Of a stretch of DNA of 64,000 nucleotides, positions 50,101-61,499 are shown one piece after another (the stretch's first letter is position 1; every line of letters begins with the position of its first letter). The stretch covers positions 161,574 to 225,573 of the forward strand of contig VXAU01002502.1 of assembly GCA_013399695.1 (NCBI GenBank), in the 5' to 3' direction. The notes under the pieces were generated by a model. It saw nothing but the letters and a program-made list of their open reading frames with translations, was not told where the DNA came from and ran no database searches. The DNA comes from Formicarius rufipectus. Taxonomy: Eukaryota > Chordata > Aves > Passeriformes > Formicariidae. The translations under genes were made by a program, and so were the position numbers.

Positions 50101-50890
50101 ATAGTGAGAAATAAAAACAGAACTAAAACCACAACATTTTTCTTCCTTCTCTTCCTTTTTGCCAGTCTCAGCTTCACTTACAAGTCTTCTACCTCGTCCA
50201 AGAGACACAGATGTGTGATGAATGGGGTTTGAGGTCAATTCCTAGTACTTTGTCTCTGCCACTTCTTCCTACAGTTACAGTGTGGGGTCTTTCCCATGGG
50301 AGACAGTCCATGAACTTCTCCAACCTGAGTCTTTCCCACAGGCTTTAGTTCTTCACAAACTGCTCCAATGTGGATCCTTTTCCTTGGGGTCAAGCCCTTC
50401 AGAAACACACTGATTAGAAAGCTTGGTGCTGTGTGGGCTGCTCTCCATGGGATGCACCTTCTGCCAGGAGCCTGCTCTTGCACGAGGTCCTCCACAGACT
50501 GCAGCTTCCTTCAGTGCACCTGCCCTGGTGTGGGTTCCTCCATGGGCTGCTGTATGGAAGTCTGCTCCACCATGGTCCTCCACAGGCCACAGGGAAATAC
50601 CTGCACCATTATGGTCTTCTCCAGGAGCTGCAGGGCAATCCCTGCTCTGGCACTTGGATCCTTCTTCTTTTCTTGCTTCAGGGCATGCTGGGCTATTTCT
50701 CACACTTTGTCCTCATGTCACCCTTCCTCACAGAGGCTGGCCCTATGGCTGTGGGCTGGCTCAGGCTGTGTCTGGCATGGGGCGTCCCCCACTGCTTCTC
50801 TCAGAAGCAGCCCAGCAGCCCCTGCCAGTCCCTGGGCACCTGCAGCTGAACAATGCTCTGCCCAAACAGTTTGTCTGATTGAAAACCATG
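50101..50890 (+). mobile_element. degenerate avian LTR-type repeat with internal tandem units
   Basis: The region reads as a series of 30-45-bp motifs of the type ctccaatgtggatcc, tccatgggctgc, ctgctccaccatggtcctcc, ctccacaggccacaggg and ctccaggagctgcagggcaa. From memory this matches an abundant avian interspersed repeat carried in endogenous-retrovirus or LTR-retrotransposon noncoding sequence; subfamily and exact borders are uncertain, and orientation is by resemblance to that repeat. No gag, pol or env reading frame is present. The 186-codon open frame (50368-50928), the longest in the window, is a by-product of the GC-richer repeat. Confidence 0.6.
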
Positions 50891-53800
50891 GGAGCACTTG
50901 TGAAAGAGGTTTGGGTCTGCATCTCTAAATATATTTCTACTGGAGATAATATAAAGATGGATTCCTTCCTTTATAGTAACAGAAAAGAGCACTTTGCTGC
51001 AAGATAAATACTGTTTAAGCCAATGTGACCATGTTTTAAGATGAATGAAAGCAATGAAATGTGGCCCTATATTAAATGAACAATTCTCTTGGATAGAGGT
51101 ATGAAAACTCTTCACATTTTTCATCCTTGCAGAAGTCTGCTGTCTATCCTGGGTGACTCTCAAATATTTATTGCATCTAACAGTGGTTCTCCAAAAGACA
51201 GATGAACAGCTCTTTGGGACACGAGCCAGATTAGCAATATCCCAAAAACTTTAGTACATAAGCCTTATGAAGTGTTGCTGGCACTGGTGGCTGAGGCACT
51301 TAATTTAATGAGATGGGCTTGCCATTGCTGAAACTGCTGAATGTATTTTCAACAGAGCCAAGGAAAAATCTAATTCATTAGACCTCTGAAACTGTGCTCA
51401 ACTATTGTTACTGTGCTGCAACATCTTGAATATAAATACAAAAGGCCCACAGGAAGCAGTATTTCACTGTTTGAATTTGCACATATTGCTGAGGAATATT
51501 TTAGTTCTTCTGTTGATGTGATGCATTGTCTTCCTGGCTGCCACAACTTAGCATATGATTACATAGCTGATGCCTATAAACCTATGACAAAACACAAATT
51601 GTTGCAGTATGTAACTATTGTCCTCTGTAATGACAAGTGACAGCATGCTTTTGCAGTACAATGACTTGCCTCTGATAATACAGAGACTAACAAAATTACA
51701 AGCAAAACAAAAGCAGAAATAATAGTGCCATCATTAATAATTAAGTCTGAAATTGGCAGAAAATTAGAGGCTTTACAAAAAATGATCAATTCCCTAGCAT
51801 ATGTTTTGCCTTTATTTCTTTCATAAGAAAAAGTTGATGTGAAGCAAAATGAAGACTTAGACAATGAAGAATTAAAATCTGAACATTTCTGCTGGTGAAT
51901 ATTAGCTTATTACACTTCTGATTTAAGATATAGCATTTCTTCACACAGTGGTATAGTGTTTCTCAGATAAGGTGAAATGAAAATATGTAGCTAAATTGAA
52001 TTTTGGTAAAAAACTTGTATTTCTCTTACAGAATCCCATAGCCATCCCAATCAGAACTGAACATATCACAATCTGCTTTGCAGTAGTGTGACTCTACCAG
52101 AACACAGGATGAATGATGTGAACTGTACCTGCAGCTTTCTCAGTTTATGTCATATTCCAGTTGCTTATTACTTAATATACATTTTATCTTTAGAAAACCA
52201 AAGGCCAAAATTTCAACATCATGTATAAGGGGATGCAAGAACTGTATAGATAGACTGCAGTCCAACCCCAGGCCTCCTCCTTCTTCAGCACTGATGAAAT
52301 TCCTCTTTAATCTCCCAGATCGTGATTCCTTGCCTGTCTTGCACAAATGTTTCTTATCATGCCAGACACTTGACAGCTCTCTGGAAAGAGGTATCTCAGG
52401 AGTGAGATGCCTCCCAGAAGTTGCCACAAAACTCCAGATTATTCTACAGCACTAAGATGTTGTAGTTATTAAAGGCGAATCCATTATTAACTGTGGGGTG
52501 GAATTGGTTTTCTTTCCTTTTCTTTTTTTTAAAATGTTGATAAATAACTACTTTTTTAAGATTACATCTCTCTGAGCATTACAATCTTTGTAAGCTACAT
52601 TCTCACTTCTGTCTCAGACTAGATGCAGGCTATGGTGTACGTATATTAAAGCATGCTCTGGTCTCTTTATTTCCTGTTCAGCTAAAATTTTCAGAGCAAG
52701 AATACAGATAAATCGAAACAAGTAATTCACTTCTGTGCTTCTGAGATCTTCTTAATGATACCCAATGTCATGACTCTAGGTTTGGAGATCTTTCTCAGAC
52801 CAAAAATTTAACTTAACATAGTCTACGACACTGATTGTGGCTGCCAACATTGGAGATCTGTAATGAATTTATGTGTCAGGGTGAAGGATCCTCTCAGTAA
52901 CAGCCTCATGGGTTTTCCACTGCATTATTTGCAAAAGGGCCTCAAAGCAAAGCCCCAAAGGAGGTGGACTGATCTCTAAGAGTTCCTGTCCTGTATCTTC
53001 ACTCACTGTTTAGCTGCTCAGGGTCCCACCTGGAAAGAACACTCTTTTCCCATTGCCACAGGAAGCAGTGGCTTCCTACAGGTGCCAGAGAGCTCTGTGA
53101 ATAACTGCCGAAACCATTTCACTACTAGTTATCAGCTTTTTCTTCCTTTCCCCCCGCTTTTTCTTACATTTGTGTTGTATTAGCGATGTTGCCTTGAAAA
53201 TTTAAAACCTTCCTGATAGTTTTACTTTTCAAGTCTCTCAGACCAAAAACATATGTGTGTGTACATACATGGCCAAAAGCTTAACTCAGAGCAATACACA
53301 GACCTTTGGTGAAACTCCTGACACTGCAGTAATGCTGGAATGATAACTTCCTGAATGCCATACCAGAGTGCTTTGTAGCTATTACATTTCTGCTGTAAAA
53401 TGAACCTTTGAGATTCATACTCCCTCTCAAATCCTCATTTAAAGTATCACTGAGTTTCACTGTAACTTTTGCGATAAACTAAAATGTTCTGCAGCAATTA
53501 TGAGAGGTGAGAGTTGAACAAACCTACAGAATTTTAATGAGTTTGCAGTGGTAATTATTTTTAATTGCCATCCATCTCAGTGGAGTACCAGGTGGCAGTT
53601 ATGTAACCTCACCATGGATGCTGATTGTCTACATGACCACATATTTCTCAGCAGACACTAATGATCAGGCATGTCCAAAGCCTCTGTAGTGGTGCAATAA
53701 CAGTAACTTGCTGGTTCCTTTGAACAAGAGGAGTCTGACTGACCTTACTCACACTAAAATTAACTGCAAAGGCATCTCTGCATTGCACAGCCTCCAGTGC

Positions 53801-54739
53801 ACCTTTTTAAACAACAGAAAGGAACATGTACATGTGCAAATATATTATGTCCTCTTTTCTATTGAGAGCTGTTTAAAGGCTTTTACTTTTCCTGACCAAT
53901 TTAGAAATAAAAAGAATTGTACCAGTTGCTGATTCACACAGCAATATAGTAAAAAAGGGAATGTTCCTCTACACTTCCTTCCCTTCTGTAGTAAGTTTGT
54001 ATTACAATAGTACTAATAAAAGAGTCAATTTCTCATATCATTGGAAGACAGAATTTCAAATGGTCAGAAAAAAGCAGAGGTTTGCCCTATGTATCTGTTG
54101 ATTACTAGAGAAATTCATAGGATGTTCTTTACTGAGAAAAAAAATCTAAACAAACCCACAAAACCCCAAACCAAATCATCTAACTTTTGTTTAAGAAAGA
54201 AACATAACATTGTGATTTAATTCCACAGTTATACAGAAAAGTACAGCTCTGTAGCATCAGTACTTTTTAATATATGCAGATTAGAGACTTGCTAATAAAA
54301 CCAGAAACTACAGGAAAAAAAATCTAATCTATTAAAAACCCTTGGGTTTACTACTGTAATGAGATAATTGTTACACCTTGTTATCAAGGCTGCCTAAGAC
54401 CTCTGGCTTCCAGATGCCTGAAATAAAAATTATTCCTATTTAAATTATACATCATCAATGACAAAATTCTAGCTGCAATCTTAAGTACAGTTTTGCAATA
54501 TCTAACGACCTGTGATGAACTACCTGTAAAGTTTAGACACTTCTGCAGGTTTTAATAGGAAGGAGCTCTAGGAGATGAGTAACCTATAATGCAGTATCAT
54601 TAGCTTCTCTTCTTTCTGTCCAGATAGGTGTTGACTGCTTTATGCTTTCTCTTTTTTAAGAAATAAATTCTACAGAAAAAATGATCAATTTATTTCATGT
54701 GTCTTTTTTTCTCACCTGCACGTTGTACCTTCTTCCCAG
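50891..54739. other. unannotated AT-rich noncoding DNA
   Basis: No recognised gene or transposon. A GC-richer stretch at 52250-52450 has modest open frames on both strands (102 and 95 codons) without a domain. An A/C-rich patch lies near 54150. Confidence 0.6.
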
Positions 54740-54778
54740 GTATTTATTTCAGACACCTCAACTGCAAAGATAGAAAAG
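54740..54778 (+). other. candidate microexon with tandem acceptors
   Basis: A pyrimidine-rich acceptor (cgttgtaccttcttcccag) precedes a 39-nt segment that ends at gaaaag|gtatgcat. The segment is a multiple of three and open in frame 1 (13 codons). A second AG inside it (tatttatttcag) would give a 26-nt alternative starting at 54753. Neural microexons often look like this, but nothing beyond the motifs supports it. Confidence 0.18.
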
Positions 54779-57700
54779 GTATGCATTTTACCAGTTTTAT
54801 ATTAATAATAAACATATATCTGGGGTTGATATTTTGCTCACAATTGACACTTAAAGATGCTTTCTTCCCTCGGCACAAGGCAGAGGATAGCCCAAGGCAG
54901 TGTCATCTCAAAAAATGTCTCTCACTGTAGATATCATTTAGAAAATATGGATTTCACCATGACCTGGAGCATTTTTTTTCAGGCTCTAAACTGATTATCT
55001 AAAACCGGATTCTTTAGCCAAAAATGCCTCCTGCCTCTGAGTTCCTGCACTATGACATGACAAAATAATCAATGGTCTTAATAAAACCTGCAAATGGTGC
55101 TTCTGGAAATCAAGGTGCTGCAAGCTGGGTCTGTTGTCAGTGCTTGAAAGCCTTGGCTGAGACAATTTTTTTTTTTCGTAATGAAATTGTACACTTTCTT
55201 TTTATACTAAAGAAACCTTTTAATTTCTGTATATGCTGGTTTTCTTTTCACATCAGCACTATTAGAAACTAATCATAATAAAATTTCTTACTGCTCAACG
55301 ATAAATGATAAAGAACAGTTACATATGTTCCTTTTTATCTAAAAGGCTAAATTAAGTACTGAAGATTGGATTAGCGTTCACAATAACAATTTTTCTATTC
55401 ATTTCTGTCGAGTTGGAGTAATTCAGAGAAAAAAAGAGCAATAAGTGTGTGAACTGTTGGAGTCAAAGGCAGATTATGCAAGAAACAGCCAAATGAGTGT
55501 TACCTAAAAAATGCAAACAAATTAAACAGCATCTCATCTATCCCTGATGCAACACGAGAGTGGAAGACATTAAGTAGGTGCCTTTGTGACCTACATACTC
55601 TCGTCTACTTTTATGACCTACAGGATTATATAAACAGAATTTATCAAAATCATTCATTTGCAAACACAGATCAAGAGTAACTCTGAGCTCAATGAAATGT
55701 TGCAACCCTCAAGTCAAACAAACAAAAAAGTAAATTTGCTAAAAATGATCACATTTTAAATAATACCAATTTTTAAATGCATAAGCAGACATAATACCTT
55801 ATGGAACAGCTTATGAAAGAAGTGTGGAAAAAGCAGTAAAGCTTCTGTGTAAAAGGCTGCAGGTGAATTTGCATTAATCATGGATGGTTTCACAGTTCAA
55901 GCAATATTCTCTCCTTTCTAAACGTGTACTTTTTCAGTTATTACCTTACAAATGTGTCAAGACTTTGTGTATCAGCACAGCTTGAACTCATCAGTAGCTA
56001 AGCTTGTTATGGATAATCTTATTTATTCTACCACCTCTCTGCAAGATAATCACATTACAGTTCTCTCAAGGGCTTATCACCTTGAATCCACCCAGGACTT
56101 GCAACACACACACGGAGGGAGAAAGAGATGTACAGATATATGAAAAATTTAGCTAAATGTCTTTTTTTATTTATGCTTAGAAAGACTGCATCAGGATTGA
56201 AAAATTGCATATATATTAAATCTTTCAAAAGAATAGAATTAATTGGCACAAACATGAAATAATTCAAGAAGGCCCAGTATAAAAGGAATACCTTCCTCCA
56301 ATCTTTTAATAAGTGCATGAGAAAATGCAATTAATTTATTGAATTACTGAAAACTAGACATTGAAAGGAACTTAACATAAGTCCTTCTAGACATTTTGGA
56401 CAATGCCCAGATATTTGAAGAGGCAGAATTATCTATTATTTCATCACTTGCAGTCATAATCGAGATTGGATTAAATGCTATTAAATATTGCACATAAATG
56501 GATCTTCCACTGGCATAGAAATGCATTAATGTGTTCCTTTTTATAGAATCCAATATTAGGCACAAAAAAATATATGGATAATTGCTATGAATTTAACACT
56601 TTTTTTTTTTNAAAGGTGTCAGAGCCTGTCCCTTAATATGCTCAGGCAATACTTCACAAACCTGGACCAAATTAATTTTCTTCTAGGGAATTCACAGTAT
56701 CCATTAGGACTTCCTTTTGAAGATGGACTTTGACCCTCTCAGCTATTTGATCCTATTTGATCCACTATGGTGACTAAATCGGTACAATTAAGCAATGACT
56801 TTATGTCTTCATTGTGTTTACACACTAAATTTCCTCTCCCTCATGTCCATTAAGACTCTCTTAAACACATCAGCCTGGCTGCACACAGTGCAGTAGGTCC
56901 ACATTTTTGTATGCTGGCAGTCAACAGAAGTTCTGTAAAATACAGAACCGCATTCTGTCTTCAGAAACACTCATGCATTAGTAGAAATTCGGTGTCCCTG
57001 TAGGCAGAACATAATCCTAAATGCTACAGGCTTTTTATTTGGCTGTAGTCTGGTGTGACTCACACGGGCATTAGTTTGTATTAATAAACGTCAAATACTT
57101 CTTCATTGCCATCTCTGTAACTGCTCCTTACATAGGCACAAAAGTCAGCACACCCTGTGCACTGTGGAAGGTGATTAAGTATGAAGTGCATTTTGAATTT
57201 CAAGTGGATCCTTCTGAATAAAACACAGCATGCTGCTCAAAGTAAAAAGATTCAAGTATTTGATTTGGTCTTTCTTTTCTTCACAATGAAGAGTTTTCTG
57301 TGATGGGGAAAGAAGGGACGGGTCTTAAACCAGAAACAAAATCAAGTTACAAATTTTTTTGAAAGCTATTTTGGGCTTTAGTTGTAATTGTTTTAAATTT
57401 CTTTTACATAGCATTCTGTTGTGACATAGCTGCTGTGATATATGGCAGAAAAAAATTGTTATGATTTGCTTTTTTTCTCTAAACATTTGACAGACATAGA
57501 GAAATGGATCTAAAATTCAAAAAAAAAGAAAGAAAGAAAGAAAAAAAGAAAAGAAATATATTTATTTGATTAAACCAACAGAATGGGGCCAGCAAAACTG
57601 GACATGACAGTTATGGAGTCAAAGTGAGTCGAAGTTATGAGATACCAGTATAGCTTTAATTCACTCTCCCCATGTACATACATTGCTAGGTTTTAATTTA

Positions 57701-58389
57701 ATATTTACAGTTGCTTATTATATTTCTGTAGAACCCACTCTTCATTTACAATCTGGAAGGGGTTGTAACCACTGGCTAAAGGGATGGTCTAAGGACCAGG
57801 CCTTATTCATGAGGCAATTTAATAAGTGTCCCTGGGAATTCCTAGGACAGAATTACACAATGTTTACTTCTCTAGTACACATTAGTATTTACAGGAAATT
57901 TCAGGGAAGACCAGTTTAAAATATATCACTACATTAAAGTCTAATTTGTGACACCCACTACTGAAAGGATCCATGAAGCAGCTCTTTGACAATCACAGGA
58001 AACAACTGCAGTTGCAGTTCTGTAATACACTCAAGTAAAACACTTACAAGAGGCAAATATTTCTGTTCTCTCCTACAGAGAGAAGAGTCTCCTGATCCCT
58101 TTATGCAAACATTGTCACATAAAAACAAGCAATACAGGCCACAGTTTGGTCTAGAAGCTGTGATTTTCTAATGGATTCTGTCTAATAGAGACAAAATTCT
58201 CCTTTGCTTCTTCCTTCCCTTCAGACACCTTTACATATCAGCTCTAACACATGTCTCATCTAACCTTGTAAGGTCACATATCTGGGTTTCAGCATGATCA
58301 ATCATCCCATGTACTCTTGCAACTTGCAACTTCTGTGTCACCAGAATTCCCACTCCAGGAATAAAACAAATGCAATTCCCAGACTGTTG
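54779..58389. other. unannotated AT-rich noncoding DNA
   Basis: No gene or transposon recognised. It includes an ambiguous base (n) at 56611 right after a T run and a GAAA-type purine tract at 57519-57556. Confidence 0.6.
57519..57556. repeat. A-rich (GAAA)n purine tract
   Basis: Nine A followed by four gaaa units and further A/G units; all purine. Confidence 0.9.
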
Positions 58390-58900
58390 TGAAGGCGGAC
58401 CTTCCTCTGGGGATGCCCACGTGTACTGGTGGAGTCTCTGTGACTCAGACTGTGGGATCTTAAGGAAGGACCATGTCTTTCCTTCGCATCTTTTTATACC
58501 ACTTATTATATTACCAATGGTTGCTACATAATTAATAGCAACATCAACTAATTACATAGATTGATTTTATTTGGTATGTTAAATACATGGATAGAATTCT
58601 TTAACTGGTCACATTGGATGGACAATGGGCAAGCCATGTTTCTTTGCACGTTTCCACTTTGTCAAGAGTGTTAACAGTCTTCCTAGTCTTCAGAACCGGA
58701 AGTGCTTAGGCAAGAAATGCATTTAAGGCTGGTGGTGTAGTCAATTCATTATTAAACAAACTAAAGTGTTTTTCTTTTGAATATATTTAGTTTTAACTGT
58801 ACCATTACTTTTCGCCAATAAACATTTTGGGGGGTAACCAATCATACTGTTTCCACGTGGCTGTCTGCAAGTTGCTCAGAGCATTACTTACAAATAATGC
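58390..58900. other. unclassified element-like segment with retained CpGs
   Basis: This stretch keeps several CpG sites (aaggcgga, cccacgtgt, ccttcgcat, gcacgttt, aaccggaa, ttcgcc, ccacgtgg) while the flanks have almost none. It also has a TATA-like tttttatacc at about 58490, a 7-bp-arm inverted repeat at 58520-58542 and ccaataaac at 58816. This would fit a younger LTR-like insertion or a constrained regulatory element. I could not define TG...CA termini or a target-site duplication. Confidence 0.3.
58520..58542. repeat. inverted repeat GTTGCTA / TAGCAAC
   Basis: Perfect 7-bp arms flank a 9-bp AT-rich spacer (cataattaa). The arms resemble half-sites of the X-box bound by RFX factors (GTTGCC and GGCAAC), but the spacer is longer than in a canonical X-box. 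Confidence 0.8.
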
Positions 58901-61428
58901 ACAGTTTGAATAAAAAAGGCAAACTGAACCCTATGAAAAAAATTCCAAGACAAGAGATTTAAAATCAGAGAGCTCAATAGCTTTCAATGTCCCTTAAAAT
59001 TCCTCCCAGTAGAAGGCTGAACTTTTCACCTAGCGTCTAGAATCCATGCACACCACAATGAAATATAAGAATGAATCATGTCTCAAGAGCACTGTGGCCT
59101 ACCAGTTCAGGGACCGATGCAGAAGAAACCTGAGTAAGGCCATCCGTGGTCCTTGAAGCCCTGGGATCCTCTCTTTTCCAGTTTCCTCTCTGGTTCCACC
59201 ATTCAGTGTTATCACAAAAAACCAGCTTCATAGAAATAACAAACTCAGACAAACTGTAATTCACATCCAAAACCAATGGCCAACACTTATAAAAAATTAT
59301 TATTATTATTAATAAAAAGAGGTTCCATTTTATAGGTTATAGATTCAGTGTTGCTAGTCACGGATATTATTCCTACATAGACTAGGATGAGCATGCAAAG
59401 TGTGTACAAATACACACATGGGAGGCCTCTCAGTTGAGGGTACCCAGAAGATTGGTTTGCTCCATCCAAGAGGTTACAGGATCACTCCAGGGTGTTCAGC
59501 AGTGCATAAATAAACTATTTGAAACTAAGAATAACATATTACTTGTATTGTTTTAAAAATACTGCAGTAAATGAAAGATCAAAATCTGCCGGACTCTGAT
59601 AACAGTCTCAAAACTAGATCCCTTATAGTCAAATTAGGAAAGTCTTCAGTATGCACTAAAGGGTTTACCATAAAGGGCCATTTTTTTTTTTTTTCTACTT
59701 TCATCCATCGGTAGTTTAGTGTATCTGAGCTTTTCATTAGCTGTGAATCTGCTGCTCAAGTCCACTGAATGCCTGGGTTAACAGACTACAAGCATTAGTG
59801 TGTGAATTGCTAGCCAATACAGTGGTGTTTTTAAAAGTGTATTACAAGACAAAGTTTTAAATATTGTCTGTTTTGCAGGGTGTTTTTTTGGTTTTTTAAT
59901 TTATTTTTAATTGTAATTTCATGTTTCACCAGAAAAAGGGTGCTAAGAGATTTATTTTATTATGTGAGTCAAATATTTAATTCTGTAGCAATCAAGTCCT
60001 CTGAACTACCTGGGGAATTAAATGGATTTTTAGGCCTCATTTCAAAAAGGGCTGATATAATACAACTAGGACATAATCCATGTTGCTTATTAAAGTCTGA
60101 GCATTTATTTTGCCAATCTACAGTTATTTCTTTATATTGCCAGAGAGAGAAAACTTGAAGCTTGAAGAGGATCTGCAAACAAACCATTAAAAAATTGCAA
60201 CTCAGGCTAAGCCAGAAAGGTTTGCAAACTTTCAGTAACTTTTTTTTCAACAAACCCCACTGAGTCACAGCCACCCACTCAATTCAAAATCCATTACTAG
60301 GGTATAAAAATACACCAATCAGAATTTTCTTATTGTTTCTTACAGTGGTTCACAGATTGAAGTAATAGGAATGAAAACTAAACACAAGGCGGTTATTTGC
60401 ACAACCCCCTAGGATAGCTCCTTAACTAATATAAGGTGGTGTGATACTGCTCATCAAAATGGGAACAGGTCAGTTTGCTGCTGCTAGAGATCAGGCCACA
60501 GAGTTCAAGAGATTAAGGTTTTCTTTATCTGTGAGATATCTTTCTCTAATCTTTTGTTACTGCTTTACGAGCAAGCCCAGCACTTGTGATGAACAGTCTA
60601 GTTTGTTCTGTAACACACAGTTTATTATTACTTCTGCCAGGATGGAAATTTTATATCAGAAGTCTTTTGTACAGAGCCCTAAGAGCAAAAATCCATGTAT
60701 CATTTAGCATGCCTCATTCATAGAGGTAGTGCATTTACTATTTTAAGATAACCTTTTAAGGAATGACCTCATTAAAGAAATTGAATGAAGGAAAAACAAA
60801 TCTCTGGCACTTTAATCTAACTGTAACAGAAAATGCTATGCTAACTGCTGCTCCTCGGAGAAATTCAAAACCAGCAACAGGAAAATATTACCACTCAATA
60901 AAAGTCTTGGCAACTTCCCAGTGAGACCTGAAACACAATATGTACATATCAAACAATCAGCAACTTACTGTATCATTAGGTAAAAGCCAGAAGCAGTTAA
61001 ACAGAGTGCTGCTCTCCTTAAAACTGAAATAGTTCCTGGTACAATAAATAAAGCAGGTGCAAATAATTCCACAGAATAGGAACGATTAGGAATAAAAAAT
61101 AATAGGAATATGCTAAACTGTCTCACTTTGAAAAGTTTCACCGTAAAGTTAGGTTTTCTTTGTCATAATGTTCAAGAAATATTACCAGTCCAAATAATGT
61201 TACTTTTCTTCTTCTGTAAATGCAGAAATCAGAATCTCAAGGACATGAAATTCTAATGTTTCACAGTGGAACTGGAAGAACGCAGATGGAAAGTAAAGCG
61301 CTATCTGAAAACATTCTTGCAAATAAAGCCCATTGCATAAATCTACAAATAATAGCAATATTTTTTCTTTTTTTTGCAACTTTGTTCTTTGAATAATATT
61401 TTATAATCCCTCCCCTAAAACTGTTATC
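58901..61428. other. unannotated AT-rich noncoding DNA
   Basis: No gene or transposon recognised. It holds a T run near 59681-59694 and a short ATT repeat near 59297-59312. Confidence 0.6.
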
Positions 61429-61436
61429 ATCCATCC

Positions 61437-61475
<39 letters not shown>

Positions 61476-61499
61476 ATATATCTATCTATCTATCTATCT
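61429..61499. repeat. compound (CATC/ATCT)n microsatellite
   Basis: It begins with two catc units, runs into about ten atct units, is interrupted by catata, then continues with about five more. Same motif and orientation as the 8.46 kb array but shorter and interrupted. Confidence 0.96.

Noticed and set aside
50368..50928. 186-codon frame, the longest in the window, with two overlapping frames of 138 and 151 codons
   Set aside because: All three plus frames stay open because the repeat is GC-richer and tandem; no domain is visible and the segment is an interspersed repeat.
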